Origin: Crocodylus rhombifer
Lineage: Eukaryota; Chordata; Crocodylia; Crocodylidae
DNA: 64,000 nt
Reading direction: 5' to 3'
Assembly: GCA_038503035.1 (NCBI GenBank)
Contig: JAVSML010001071.1
Span: 247,345-311,344 of the forward strand
Part shown: positions 11,651 through 23,347 of the stretch, piece after piece
Layout: every line of letters begins with the position of its first letter
Numbering within the stretch: the stretch's first letter is position 1
Notes under the pieces: generated by a model
The model's database searches: none
The model's input: only the letters and a program-made list of their open reading frames with translations
Told to the model about the DNA's origin: nothing
Program-made: the position numbers and the translations under genes

Positions 11651-11959
11651 GGTTGGGCGGGGTGAGTGTGAGATCAGGCACCCTGCGTGTGTGGTTGGGG
11701 GAAGCAGGTGCTGTGTGCACCTGTTTTTCTGTATGTCTGTTGGATCAAGTACTTTGAGTGGCGGGGTGTGTTTGGGATCAGGCATTATGTGTGTGTTTGG
11801 GATACAGCAGTGTGTGTGTGTGTAAAATTGTGTGCATGGGATCAAGCAGTGTGTATGTGTGTATTTGTGTGTGATCGGGCACTCGTGTGTATTTATGTTT
11901 GCAACTGTGTGGAATCAGGCATTCTGTGTTGGTGTGTGTGCAGGGGTGACACATAGGGA

Positions 11960-12175
11960 GTGCATGTGGGTGTACATGAACCCCGTCTGTGCCTGCAGGC
12001 AGTTGCCACTTGCTATCCCACTGCTGACACTGCTGGTGGCGTCTGTGGGTGGTCACAGACCCCTGGTTGCCTGCCCCCTCCAGTACCGGCAGCACCTGCA
12101 GGTGCTCCCCTGCTTACCACCACTGCACTCCCGCTGCCACCATGCCCTCCCATCCTCCAGGGACACGCTTCATTC
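11960..12175. other. GC-rich insert in the array, unidentified
   Basis: About 215 bases of non-repetitive, GC-rich sequence ('ccactgctgacactgctggt', 'cggcagcacctgcaggtgct') interrupt the GT-rich array. I recognise no coding motif or repeat family in it. Confidence 0.4.
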
Positions 12176-12339
12176 ATGTCTGTGTTTGATTTGGCAGTCT
12201 GTGTATTTGTGTGTGTGTGGGATCTGACACTGTGTGTGGCATTAGGCACTATGTGTTTGGGATCAGGTACTCTGTCAGATCAGGCCTATGTGTGTCTGTG
12301 TGTCTGGGATCAGGCAGTCTGTGTTTGTGTTTCAGAGAC

Positions 12340-12425
12340 TCATAGATTGTTATGGGCTGGAAGGGACCTTGCAGATCACCAGGTCCAGCCCCCCCACTGT
12401 AGGCAGGAAGGTAACTGGGGTCAAG
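12340..12425 (-). mobile_element. CR1 LINE 3' tail in the array
   Basis: Reverse complement of a CR1 tail: 'ggctggaagggaccttgca' followed by 'gatcaccaggtccagccccc' and 'actgtaggcaggaagg'. It is a short 3' fragment without coding sequence and postdates at least part of the array. Confidence 0.75.
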
Positions 12426-12814
12426 TGAGATCAGGCACTGTGTGTGTGAGAGGCACTGTGTGATCATGTATTCTGTGTGTGTATGTGATTGGGGTCTGAG
12501 TGTGTGTGAATGGAAGTAGGCATTGCATGTGTGTGTTTAGAGTAAGGCACTTGGTGTGTATGTACGTTCTGTGGGTTCAGACTGTGTGTGTGGGGGAGAT
12601 ATCAGGCATTTTGTATTTGGGGTGGAATTACACATATATAGTGCCTATGTGTTTGTATATGGGATCAGGCACTGCACATTGGGGAAATCCAGCACTGTGT
12701 GCGCATGTGGGGGAAGAGATTAGGCATGGGGTATGTGTGTTTGTGTGTGATCAGGCACTCTGTGCATGTGAGATCAGTCATTGTTTGTGTATGTGTGTGT
12801 CTGTAGGATCAGGC

Positions 12815-12845
<31 letters not shown>

Positions 12846-13009
12846 AGGATCATGTACTCTCTACATGTGTATATGCATGTCTGTGTGTGTGTGGGTTCAG
12901 GCACTCTGTTTGTATGTGTGTATGGAATTGGGCACTGTGTTTGTGTGTAATCAGATACTCGGCATGTGAGATCAGGTCTTTTATGGGGGGGTGTTTGTGT
13001 GGAATTGGG

Positions 13010-13060
<51 letters not shown>

Positions 13061-13064
13061 AGAC

Positions 13065-14177
13065 ACACACATACGATAGGTCTCTTCATAGGGCATTTTA
13101 ACGTGTTTGGCTTGCTATGTTCCCTGGTTTCTTCCAGCTTTTTTAGGAAAAGAAACCCCAGCCCACATTCACATCCTAATGAACATTTTTCTTCAAAGGG
13201 CTTGAAAGGGCATTTTTCTTCAAAGGGCTCCTGAAGCCTCAGAAGGAAGATTTCAGTGGAAACCTCCACTGGATTTAAGTATGTAGGAGGTAGGGCAGGG
13301 CTGGCATCCTAGACACTTACTGGTTCAGAGACTAGGTAGTTTCTAAGGTGCCCCCTCCCCACTACTGCCTTACCTCCCACCTGGCTTCAGGCTAACCTGG
13401 TTGATCAGCTCTCTACCCATTTAAGTCCATTTTAGTGGCATGACAATCTACAGAAGTGCTGACATCCTAAAATATCTCCATCTCCCCCACGCCAAGTGCC
13501 CATCAAAGGTTGGTACAGTGTGTTCTAGGTTTCACCTGGTGTCAGGGGTTGATCCTCTGTGTTCCTCTGTCACTGGTGTCCATTTTTGAGGCAGTGGCAG
13601 GTTGCTGTGCAACATCATGCTGTCTCTCCTGTTCCTGTTTTCCCAGGGTCAGGCAGAGGTTTTCCCCCTTGTGCTATGCTGAGTCTTGATTATATCTGAG
13701 AATCTGAGGAAGTAACTTTCTTGCCTCCTTAGTTTAGAGACAGCAGTGCCACAAGTTTTATCCTCCCTAGTGCTGCAGTTTGAAGCATGATTGCAATATG
13801 AATAGGCAAACCTGTGCTGCCTTTAATCCTGATAAATCAGGTAACAACAGCAGATGTGGTAGAACAGACTTTAGAATAGGGTAGCTGCCTAAATAAATAC
13901 TCACTATACCCAAGGGTTTTGTAACCAAGGAACCTGTTAGAACAGGAGAAAGGGAGTGATTTGGAGAATGACACCAGGAAGGCTCCATGTGCTTGGTACA
14001 ATACATCTCATGGCTGCAAGCAGCAGCACTGAATACCATGCACTTAAAGATCCAAGTTGCTACAGTCCAAATGGAGTCCCATTATCATTGCGCTGAGCTC
14101 CTTGCAGGAAAGATTTGTACAACTTTCACTAAAGCCCACCCCCACCACCATATATTAACTGGTGTTGTTATCTAACC
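13065..14177. other. intergenic DNA, no gene recognised
   Basis: No supportable exon or repeat family. A short direct duplication is visible at about 13183-13230 ('catttttcttcaaagggct' twice). Confidence 0.45.
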
Positions 14178-14845
14178 GGGGTGGCTCCAGAATTTGACAG
14201 AGTGGAGTGTGGAAACAGACACCCATGCTGCAGGCATAGCTGCACCCCACTCCTCATCTCTTCTCCCCACCCACTGATGTGGGCAGACTGTGCCACTGGA
14301 ACCTCTGGCAACTTTATTTTAAAGTCCTAAAGGCACATAGAGTCCCCCTACTCTCCCTTTGTGCTTAGAGGCACGTTCCCCTTCTCCCCCTTCCCTGTTT
14401 GCTACTACTGCTTCCCTAATTATCCCTGGGCAGGGGAAGCTTCAAAGCCCCTTTTGCCCACTCCAGCAGGGCTACAATGGCTGGGGTTAGCTGGGACAGC
14501 AAGAGCAATAGCAGTGAGATAGGCCAGGTGGTGGTTTCCCACACCCTGTCCAGCCCCTGGGAGCAGATGCAGGAAGGAAGGTTGCCCCCCGTCCATCACT
14601 TCCACTGCAGTCACTGTTCCCAACTGACTGCATCCCTGCACAGCCCAACTGAAATGGGCAGAAATTACTTTGAAGGTTCCCCGGCTCCAGGACAGCAGGA
14701 AAAGCAGTGGCAGCAGGTGGGTGAGAGGGGAAGAAGAGGGATTCTTCCTGCTTTGGGGACTTTAAAAAAGTCCCCAGAGGTTCCCATGGTACTGTCCAAT
14801 TAAAAAGGGAGGTGCAGCCGTCCCACTGCACCCCCTCTGGATCTG
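14178..14845. mobile_element. possible hAT-like MITE
   Basis: The left end GGGGTGGCTCCAGAATTT and the right end CTGGATCTGCCCCC (reverse complement GGGGGCAGATCCAG) form a weak inverted pair. The interior is GC-rich and non-coding, with no convincing target duplication. This is a tentative call from the ends alone. Confidence 0.35.
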
Positions 14846-15240
14846 CCCCCATTATCCAAAACAGCTGGATTAAAGCTACTCTGTGCCTGCATACCCATGT
14901 TGTAATCACACATCCCAATTTGCAGTGTAGCTTTATGCTCACTTCTCTCTTCTGTCACTTGTTGATGCCACAGCTTCTCCTAATTTGAACTATGTTTTGC
15001 ATTTGTCTATTTTCACTCCTAGTTTATGGTCATTGTTCCTGTGTAGTTGGTGACAACCTGCCTTACCTTTACACTTCATTGTTCTCCTTCAGATCCTTCC
15101 TTCGAACTCTTCTTTGCTGAATTGACTACAGTTTGACTACTCAAACCACTGCCTGTCACACTGACCACTGTTATCTCATTTTTTCTTTTGTGTGCCTGTC
15201 TATCTGTATCCATCAGTTGTTTCTTATCTTTGCTCTGGGA
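14846..15240. other. no feature recognised
   Basis: T-rich single-copy-like DNA with no coding or repeat signature that I can support. Confidence 0.4.
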
Positions 15241-15273
15241 CAGGGGTTGTCAATTGGGGATATGCATAGGACT

Positions 15274-16617
15274 ATCCTGGGAAAATCCTAGAAAAAATAA
15301 TCAAGGAACACATCTGTGGGAGCCCGCTGGCTAATGTGATGCAGAGGGGTAACCAACATGGGTTTATAGCAGGCAGGTACTGCCTGACTAACCTAGTTTC
15401 TTTTTATGACAAGGTCACCAAATGTTTAGAAGCAGGAGTCGAGGTGGATGTTATCTACCTGGACTTCAAGAAGGCCTTTGACATGGTATCCCATACCATC
15501 TTTATTAATAAACTAAGGAGATTTGCCTTGGATGATTATATGGTAGACTGAGTAGCAAACTGGCTCAAGGGTCGCACTCAGAGAGTGGTGGTGGATAAGT
15601 CAGTGTCAACCTGGAAAGGTGTGTGCAGCGGAGTCCCTCAGGGCTCAGTTCTGGGGCCGATGCTGTTGAACATCTTCATCAGTGATCTGGACGAGGGGGT
15701 GGGAAGCACCCTGTCCAAATTCATGGATGACACAAAAATATGGGGTGAAGCTAACACCCTGGAGAGGGGGAACCAGATCCAGGCTGACCATGACAGGTTG
15801 GGGAAGTGGGCAGAGAACAAGAGGATGCAATTCAATAAGGACAAGTGCAAGGTGCTACATCTAGGGAGAAAGAACTGCTGTCATACCTATAGGCTGGGGG
15901 GCGACCTTCTCAGCACCACTGAGGCAGAAAGAGATCTTGGAGTCACTGTTGACTCCAGGATGAACATGAATCGTCAATGTGATGAAGTAGTCCACAGAAC
16001 CAGTCACACCTTGTCATGCACCTGTAGGTGCTTCACAAACAGGTCCAGGGAGGTGATTCTCCCTCTCTACATGGCACTGGTCAGGCTGCAGCTGGAATAC
16101 TGTGTCCAGTTCTGGACACTGCAGTTCAAGTGGTATGCAGACAACCTGGAGAGGGTCCAAAGAAGAGCCACTTGTCTGATTAGAGGCCAGCAGGGAAGGC
16201 CCTGTGAGGAAAGGCTAAGTGACCTTAACCTCTTCAGGTTCTCAAAGAGAAGCTGAGAGGGGACCTTGTGGCGGTGTACAAATTCATAAGGGGAGAGCAA
16301 CATGAAGTATGCGATGATGTGTTTACCAGGGCACCCCCTGGAACAACAAGGAACAATGGCCATAAGCTACTGGAGAGTAGGTTTAGACTGGACATTAGAA
16401 AAAGTTCTTCACTGTCAGGGTTGCCAGGATCTGAAATGGGCTCCCATGGGAGGTGGTGCTCACCCCATCCTTGGGGTCTTCAAGAGGAGACTGGACAGGC
16501 ACCTGGCTGGGTTCACATGACCCCAGGTTTGCTGACCCTTTTCTTGCCTGCCAGGGACAGGGGGTCAGACTAGATGGCCCACTGAGGTCCCTTCCAGCCC
16601 TGGAATCTATTAATCTA
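15274..16617 (+). mobile_element. CR1 LINE, 5'-truncated
   Basis: Begins inside the reverse transcriptase ('ILGKILEKIIKEHI') and runs to a normal CR1 3' end ('cttccagccctggaatctat'). RT motifs: 'CLTNLVSFYDKVTK', 'VDVIYLDFKKAFDMVSH', 'GVPQGSVLGPM', then FMDD where FADD is expected, 'DLGVTVDSRMNMN' and '[13 protein letters not shown]'. A TGA at 15549-15551 breaks the frame, and a frameshift near 16255 separates the final 'GDLVAVYKFIRG' block. It is therefore dead, with a substituted catalytic motif. Insertion was into the hAT-like element around it. Confidence 0.9.
15585..16256 (+). pseudogene. CR1 reverse transcriptase fragment
   Basis: This is the longest open stretch of the truncated CR1, 223 residues. 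It covers the RT palm from just before 'CSGVPQGSVLGP' through 'FMDDTKIWGEA', the thumb-like 'DLGVTVDSRMN' block and 'LERVQRRATCLIRGQQGRP'. The catalytic Ala of FADD is Met here. The first half of the RT lies upstream at 15336-15551 in the same frame after one stop codon. It is part of a mobile element and not a host gene. Confidence 0.8.
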
Positions 16618-17061
16618 TACCCCCAGGGGTACTTGGAAAAGCCCTAGGGGGTATGCATGGGTGGGCAGGGGACAGAGTGCTGCCACCCACCACACTGTGC
16701 CACCACCTTCCAGGAGCAGGCCAGGGGTGGGGGGGTGAGAGCAGCAGCACCCCTCTGCAGGCCACACAGGTGCTGCCTGGCCAGCTGGACACTGAGGGGG
16801 AGGGGGGAACCTTGCACCCTACCTACCACCCCGTGCTGCCGCCACTCCACATCCAGCGATGTGCCCCCCTCCCCCATGTCCAGCTGTGAGCCACCTGCCC
16901 CCCACTCCCCTCCACTCAGTGTCCAGCCACCAGGGGTACACTTATTTAAAAAGGTTGAAAACCCCTGCTCTAGGGGTTCTTTTTGTCTTTACAGCACATA
17001 GCAGTGTGGGATCCTGCTCTGTGACTAGGCCTTCTAAGTGCTATGGTAAGACAGTAGTAGT

Positions 17062-17084
17062 AATTATAATAATAATAATAAACT
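17062..17084 (+). repeat. (TAA)n microsatellite
   Basis: A short run of 'taataataataataaa' preceded by 'taattataat'. Simple-sequence repeat only. Confidence 0.85.
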
Positions 17085-17561
17085 ATTCAATGTCCCAAGG
17101 AATTTGTTTTCATGATAGTACTGTGCAGGAATCCACATCCATCAAAGTTGTTCTATTTTTTTTATAGACTTCATTCCTCCCAGTGACTTCTACTTGTGTT
17201 TTTGGTCCAGTCTACAGCCTTGCTCATTTCTCTGTTTTACACTATATTGTTTGCTTTTGAAGATGAGAAAAGTTGAGCCTGGGAAATGAAGGCATGTAGA
17301 AGAACATCCTGCTTTTATTTGAATTTTCTAACCGTTTGCAACAGAGGAGGTGTTAGCTGCTTTTGCACAGCTGACACCAGAAGATAAGTGGTCTGTATTA
17401 ATTAGGAGGGGGAACTATCCCCTGCTGAGGTTCTTGAACAACAGTATTTGAAAAACTACAGATGTAGAAGATCTGTAATGGATTTGCGCAGATCAGTATA
17501 ATTGACTCTTAAAGAGAGGCTCTGCTTTTCACATCTGCAAAATATGCTGAAGCAGTAGGGA

Positions 17562-17815
17562 CCAACCTTTTAGTCAGGCATGTCACAAATTAAACCCTAG
17601 GTCCTCAAAAAGTGCTATTCAACTCCTCTTTGCCTGCTTAATCTTCTGCTCTGCTTTCTGCTTCCTGCCATGTGCCCTTTTCTTGCTCTGCTGCCCTTTC
17701 TGCTCCATGTACTTTCTGCTGCCATGGTGCCTGTCCCCTCCCTGATCTACTGCATGCCATACACAGAGGTTACTTGTGGCACTTGTGCCACAGATTGGCA
17801 ACCTCTTGGCTGAAG
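17562..17815. mobile_element. possible hAT-like MITE
   Basis: The left side 'gggaccaaccttttagtcag' and the right side 'ttggcaacctcttggctg' are an imperfect inverted pair. The right arm also carries 'tgtggcacttgtgccaca', a phrase typical of GGTTGCCAACC-ended MITEs. Non-coding, with uncertain ends. Confidence 0.4.
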
Positions 17816-18099
17816 AACTGAAATACCTAGTTTGTATGGAAGGTTTTGTTTTTGAAATACTGTGATTTTAGTTTTTTCCAGATTGGCATAGGGTCCATAT
17901 TGGAGTAGGTGTCATCACCATTGGTGACAGAGGGTAATATTTTCAAAAGTATCTGAGTGAATTAGGAAAAAAAAATCCCATTTTTTAAAGTGATGTAGGG
18001 ACTTAGGAACATAAAGAGGGCTTTGCTCCTGAAACACTTAAATGCTTTTAATATTTTTTAATCACTATGACTGGAGTGTTATCAGACTAGAGGTCATAG
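17816..18099. other. no feature recognised
   Basis: AT-rich spacer with no coding or repeat signature that I can support. Confidence 0.35.
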
Positions 18100-18736
18100 C
18101 TTCATAATAGGATAGGAAGGGACCTGAGCAGATCATCAAGTCTGACCCCCTGCCATGGCGGGAAAGAGTACTGGGGTCAAACGACCCCAGCAAGGTGTAC
18201 ATCTAGCCTTGTCTTAAAGATCCCCAGGGTAGGAGCCTGCACCACTTCTCTTGGAAGTTGGTTTCAGATCCTAGCTGCCCTGACAGTGAAGTAGTGCCTC
18301 CTGGTGTCTAGTCTGAATCTACCCTCTGCCAGCTTGTGACCGTAATTTCTAGTCACTCCTGGTAGTGCTCAGGGGAACAGGGACTCCCCCAGTGCCTGCT
18401 GGTCCCCTCTGACTAGTTTGTAACAGGCCACGAGATCCCCCCTCAGCCTTCTCTTTTGGAGGCTGAACAGGTTCAGGTCCCGTAGCCTGTCCTCGTAGTG
18501 CCTGCCCTGCTGCTCCCTGATCATGCGAGTGGCCCTCCTCTGGGCCCTCTCCATGTTGTCCACATCTCTCCTGAAGTGCAGCGCCCAGAACTGGATTCAG
18601 TACTCCAGCTACAGCCTGACCAGTGTTGTATAGAGGTGGAAGATCACCTCCTTGGATCTGCTTGAGATGCATCTGGGGATGCATGACAAGGTGCAGTTGG
18701 CCTTCCTAACTGTCTCCCCACACTGCCGGCCCATGT

Positions 18737-19408
18737 TCAACTTGGCATCAGTAATGACTCCAAGATCCTTTTCTGCCTCTGCACTGACAAGAAGGGAGTT
18801 CCCAGCCTGTAGGTATGGTGCTGGTTCTTCCTCCCCAGGTGCATCACCTTGCACTTGTTGGTGTTGAAACCCATCCTATTCTCATCCGCCCACCCCTGTA
18901 ACCTGTCTAGGTCCGATTGCAGCCTATTCCTCCCTTCTAGCGTGCCCACGTCCCCCCACATCTTAGTGTCATCAGCAAATTTGAGCAGGGTGCTTTTTAC
19001 CCCCTCGTCCAAATCACTGATGAAGATGTTGAACAGTGCGGGCCCGAGGACCGAGCCCTGGGGGACCCCACTGCCCACAGCCCTCCAGGTCGAAAATAAC
19101 CCATCCGCCACCACTCTCTGGGTACGGCCCTCCAGCCAGTTGGCGACCCATTTGACTGTGTGGGTGTCGACACCACAGCCCCCCAGTTTCTTAATGAGAA
19201 TGGGGTGAGAGACAGTGTTGAAGGCCTTCTGAAAGTCCAGAAAGACTATGTCCACTGCTACCCCTGCATCTAAGGATTTTGTGACCTGGTCGTAGAAGGC
19301 ACCAGGTTGGTCTGACAGGACCTGCCTCTGATGAACCCGTGTTGTTGCCCCTAAGCATAATCTCCCCTGCTGGCCCCTCGTGGACATGTACCAGGATAAT
19401 TTTCTCAA
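18737..19408 (-). pseudogene. CR1 reverse transcriptase core fragment
   Basis: A 223-residue minus-strand frame with the RT palm: 'VDIVFLDFQKAFNTVSHP', 'WRAVGSGVPQGSVLGPALF', 'KFADDTKMWGDVGTL' with an intact FADD, and 'KCKVMHLGRKNQHHTYRLG'. It is shifted relative to the upstream endonuclease and linker frames and to the downstream C-terminal frames, so it is a relic of CR1 ORF2. Confidence 0.85.
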
Positions 19409-19967
19409 AAAGCTTACCCAGGATCAAGGTAAGACTGACTGGCCTATAGTTTCCTGGGTCCTCCTTCCTCCCTTTTTTGAAGCTGGGAACCACATTGGCC
19501 CTCTTCCAGTCCTCTGGCACCACACCAGAGCACCATGAGTGCTTGTAAAGCCGTGCCAGGGGTCCTGCAATGACCTCTGCTAATTCACTCAGCACTCTGG
19601 GGTGGAAATCCTTCGGACCTGCTGATTTAAATACATCCAGTCCCTCCAGAAGTTCCCTGACTAGATCCTCACTGACCCTAGGCCTGAGTGTGCTTCCCCT
19701 AGGGCCTACAGCAGTCCCGGTCGGGGGGGTGACGCGGTCCCTTCTCAGGAAAATAGAGGCAAAGAAGTCATTAAATAAGTTAGCTTTGTCATCTGCTGTG
19801 ATGACCAAATTTCCTAGCGTGTCCTGCAGGGGCCCCACATTACCCAGTACCTTCTTTTTGCCCCCTTTGTATTTAAAAAAGGACTTCTTCTTGTCCTTGA
19901 TCCGGGAAGCCAGTCCCAGTTCCATGTCCACCTTGGCCTTCCTGACTCCCCCTGAAGCCCTGAGCAA
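19191..19967 (-). pseudogene. CR1 ORF2 linker and early RT fragment
   Basis: A minus-strand frame of 258 residues covering the region between endonuclease and RT ('KANLFNDFFASIF', 'DVFKSAGPKDFHPRVLSEL') and the first RT motifs ('GVVPEDWKRANVVPSFKKG', 'DPGNYRPVSLTLILGKLFE'). After about residue 205 the frame leaves the conserved path, and the correct continuation is in the overlapping frame 18737-19408, marking a frameshift near 19340. Confidence 0.8.
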
Positions 19968-20132
19968 CCGCAGTATAATCCTCCCTGGTGATGGCCCCTC
20001 CCTGCCATTGGGTGTACACCTCCCTTTTAGCTAGGAGACATTCCTGGATGCTTTTGGTGAGCCATGGCGGCTTTTGCGCCCTCCTGATCCCTTTGATCTG
20101 TGTTGGGATTACCTCCCTTTGGGCTTGGAGGA

Positions 20133-20966
20133 TCATCTCCTTAAGGAGTGACCACTCTTCTGGGACACCTGGCTCCCCTCCCCTCCCCTCCGGGACCTTA
20201 GTGCTTCCCTGACTATTCTCCTTAGCTCATTGAAGTCTGCCCTTCTGAAATCTAGGGCTGTTGCCTTGCTGCAGGCCTTTGCCACCTTGCGCTGGATGGT
20301 GAATTCCAGCAGGCGATGATCGCTGTCGCCCAGGTGGTCAAGCACCCGCAGCCCCCTCACCAGGTCATCACCCGTGGCCAGCACCAGGTCCAACAAGACA
20401 TCTCCCCTGGTGGGGCTGTGCACCTCCTGGGTTAGATGGAGGCGGTGCATTTGGGTTAGGAACCTACGTGAGCGGTCAGACCTGGCTGACTGCTCTTCCC
20501 AGCAGATGTCTGGGAAATTCAGGTCCCCCATGACGACCACGTCCTTTGACCTAACTACCTCCGTGAGCTGACTTAAGAATTCCTGGTCTAGCTCTTCCCC
20601 TTGGTTGGGAGGTCTGTAGTAGACCCCCACCGTTAAGTCTCTTTCCCCACAACTGCCTTGTATTCTAACCCAGAGCACTTCAGAGTGCCCCTCCCCTGAC
20701 TCTTTGCTAATTGGCGAGGATGTGTATTCCTTCTTAAATGTAGAGCACCACACCCCCCCACCTTTCCTCCCTGTCCTGTCCCTCCTGTACAGCCTACAGC
20801 CCTTGATATTCACCGCCCAGTCATGCGTTGGGTCCCACCACGTTTCAGTGAGCTCCACTATGTCTGGGTTGGTGTCAGCTAGCAGGAGGGTAAGTTCCTC
20901 TTGCTTGTTTCCCATACTACGACCCTTTGTGTAGAGGCATTTGAGGCCTCCTGTGGATGTAAACAC
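20133..20966 (-). pseudogene. CR1 endonuclease domain fragment
   Basis: 277 residues holding a nearly whole apurinic/apyrimidinic-type endonuclease: 'GNKQEELTLLLADTNPDIVE', catalytic-region ETWWD, YYRPP, MGDLNFPDICWE and the closing GDSDHRL. In live CR1 this domain nicks target DNA to prime reverse transcription. The frame is lost at its 3' end near 20134, where the linker continues in another frame. Confidence 0.85.
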
Positions 20967-20975
20967 TCAGTCAGA

Positions 20976-23073
20976 CACTCGGGGCTCAGTTCTCCATTCC
21001 CTTACACTTTGTTCAGTTGCTTCCACTGGTGCAAAGTAAATATAAAACCCTTCACTAGGTCAGAACTGTATTTGTTTATGTCCAATTTTCAAATCTGTAA
21101 ATGACAAAATTTGTAAGTGGTATTATCTCTGAAATATTTATTGGAATTTTGGTTCTAAAGATTTTTACAACAGGGCAAATGGATGCATATGTTGAAAATG
21201 CAGAGGCTTAGGTTACATCCCAATTTTATTCTTTTTTTTGCTGGAAGGCTTCTGTTTACGTTGTTTTCTCCTATAGTGGAAGGACTGGCACATGGATTTA
21301 ATGAGGCCAGATATTTTTCTACCAATTCCATTTTGTTGTAATTTAGGTTGACCTGTATACCAGATTGTGTTAAGTATTTTTTGAAAAATCCATGAGGTGG
21401 ACAATATTTTTCCCTATTTTACACATGTCTACTTGTTAATTGGCAACTGTAGGACAAAAATGTGGTCAGCAGGTCATTCCTCAGGGTGGAGACAGCACAT
21501 GCATGCTGTTTATCACAAATGCACTATGGAACTACAAATCGATGTTCCTAAAGGAAAAATTGATGCCGTTTCTTTTCCTGACAAAACTGGGACGAATGTA
21601 AACCCAATAAACAGAAAATCAAAAGCTCAGCAATCCCAGATGGTAACTTTTAGACAGAAAACTTCCAAGAGCTAACAAAAGAATCCAGCTGGACAGTCTA
21701 ACTTGAGAACAGAAGAGCAACACCATTTTAACTTATCTAACCCCGTTAGGGGCCCCATTAACAACCCACAAATTAATGCGAAACCTTCAAAAGTTCAAAC
21801 TCAGGAAATGTGTCTCGTATTAATAGGTGGCACAGGCAGTGGCAGCAGTGGTAAATACAGTCACCAGTTTCCATGATGAAATTATATTTCCTGTTGTTTA
21901 TAATACCAGTCCTACGCTGGCACTCTGTCAAAGGCTAAATGCTTATTAAATGTTTCAGGTAAAATTGTTCAGCCATTTTCAAAAATGAGGCTGGGAAAAA
22001 TATGCTGTTCTATCCTGTTAAAACCAAACAGATAAAACTTACAGCTGTTGTGTTGAGATGTTCTGGTGTTTTCATGTTTTAAGCAAATATTTGAAATTTG
22101 GCAGGCAATGACCTTTGTCTCAGCAATGTACCATTTGCCATGAGCAAATTTATGCAATTTGTCCAAGTTATAAGTCTCTGAAAAATCTCAGTTCATACAT
22201 GGTCAGCAGAAATTCATTACCCCCAAAACGCCTATTGGTCCTACTCTGAGATAAGCGTCTTTCATTCTCTCCTGTTGAACCCTTTCCAGTTTGGGTCAAT
22301 AAATAAAGGTTCCTGGGACCAAAGAGCAACAGACTCTCTGCTCTATTAGCTAGGGAACCAGCTGGTTGTAACCTGAGGGGCCCCAACCTTGGTCTCCCAT
22401 GACCCATCACAATACTAACTTGTCTGAAGAGTCCACCTGTGCTGAGTATGTTTGTCCCCTCACAGCTCCTGAGTGCGACTGGAGTATTCAGTCCCTACTA
22501 GGGGCAGGGGAGGCACTGAACACAGGAAGTGAAAGCAAGGGTATTGTCTCTTCTCACTCAGCATTGGCTTTACAGTTGGCAATGTGAGGGAGAAGGAAGC
22601 GATATAAGACTGAGAGGGGCCTCTCACACAATCAAGCCCAGTTCCCTACATTTGCAGGCAACCATTTATCCAAGGAATACATTCTCTCCCCCAGACCCGA
22701 CAACCACAAAGCCCTTTATGAAAACAAAATCAGAGACACACTACAACCTGCCACAGATAAAAAGGAGTGAAGACAAGGGTGACTACAATGGTAAACAAGC
22801 ATACCACCCCAACCCCCAAGCCATGTATATTGTCCCCCTGCCCACCCCCAAGGCCCCAAGCAGCAGGAGCACCCTAGCCAAAATGCCATCTTTTAGGTGT
22901 GACCAATTTCCAGTGCTTCAGAAGAAATGGAGAGTGGAACCCAGAATCCAATAAACATTGATGAGGGGAAAAAAATCCTGCGGGAAACCAGCAGAAGTTC
23001 TGAAGTGTGGGATTGCAGATGTGACTGGCCCAGCTGGAATGCAGAGGAGCAGAGGAATGAGGGGGTAAAGGTG
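20976..23073. other. intergenic DNA, no gene recognised
   Basis: About 2.1 kb between the CR1 and an inverted-repeat element. The short open frames show no family signature. No promoter or RNA gene is supported. Confidence 0.5.
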
Positions 23074-23347
23074 CAGACAAAGCTAGATTAATGCTTAAGC
23101 AAACTAGGCACTTGCCTAAGGCCCTGAGCTGTGTGGGGTCTCTGTCCTTTCTTCTGCAGTGACAGGACAAAGGGCCCTATCTGCTTCCCTTCCCTCCCCC
23201 TCCTCTCCCCTTCCCTCTGCTGCTGCAGTGTCTGCTTCCTAGTGGCAGCTCTGAGCCACACTCCTCACTGGCACTAGCTGGAGCCAGGGGGGAGGTCTCC
23301 CCTACATTTGTTTGCCTAGGGCCTACTAAAGGGTTAACCCGGCCCTG
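23074..23347. mobile_element. inverted-repeat MITE, hAT-like
   Basis: The left end 'cagacaaagctagattaatg' and the right end (reverse complement CAGGGCCGGGTTAACCC after 'cac') are imperfect inverted repeats. The subterminal 'aggcacttgcctaaggcc' and 'ttgcctagggcctac' face each other as arms. The interior is pyrimidine-rich and non-coding. Part of it is shared with 8990-9130. Confidence 0.5.

Larger units (their letters stand above)
7375..13064 (+). repeat. degenerate GATCAGGCACT-(TG)n minisatellite array
   Basis: Across 5.7 kb the plus strand repeats a core of about GGGATCAGGCACTCTGTGTG followed by variable TG/TTTG tracts. Spacing is irregular, about 25-60 bp, with dozens of recognisable cores. 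Purer tracts are (TG)n at 8036-8064 followed by (GA)n, 10315-10334, 12819-12846 and 13012-13059. All units keep the same orientation, as expected for tandem expansion. The long Cys/Val-rich open frames in this interval are translations of the repeat and not genes. The array is interrupted by the TGATCA-ended elements, a GC-rich insert near 11960-12175 and a CR1 tail. Confidence 0.9.
15241..16967. mobile_element. hAT-like element split by a CR1
   Basis: The left terminus CAGGGGTTGTCAATTGGGG and the right terminus (reverse complement CAGGGGTTTTCAACC) match the CAGGGGTTCTCAACC end of hAT MITEs. Flanking octamers CTCTGGGA (15233-15240) and CTCTAGGG (16968-16975) agree at 6 of 8 positions and fit an aged 8-bp hAT duplication. 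The original body is only about 380 bp (15241-15273 and 16618-16967); the rest is the CR1 inserted later. No transposase is present. Confidence 0.6.
18100..20975 (-). mobile_element. CR1 LINE, 2.9 kb, ORF2 decayed
   Basis: On the minus strand this runs from the very start of ORF2 (20966) to the 3' tail near 18100 ('ggaagggacctgagcagatc'). Endonuclease motifs are ETWWDPTHDW, VGVYYRPP, VVMGDLNFPDICWEE and LGDSDHRLLEF (20133-20966). RT motifs are 'VPEDWKRANVVPSFKKG', 'VFLDFQKAFNTVSH', 'GVPQGSVLGPALFNIFISD' and FADDTKMWG (18737-19967). Frames shift at least near 20134, 19340 and 18780, so it cannot make ORF2 protein. ORF1 is absent. The 34-kb CR1 tail (33774-34120) belongs to the same subfamily by its tail sequence. 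Confidence 0.95.

Noticed and set aside
7375..13064. CRISPR-like array
   Set aside because: Units lack constant-length repeats and unique spacers, and the genome is eukaryotic.
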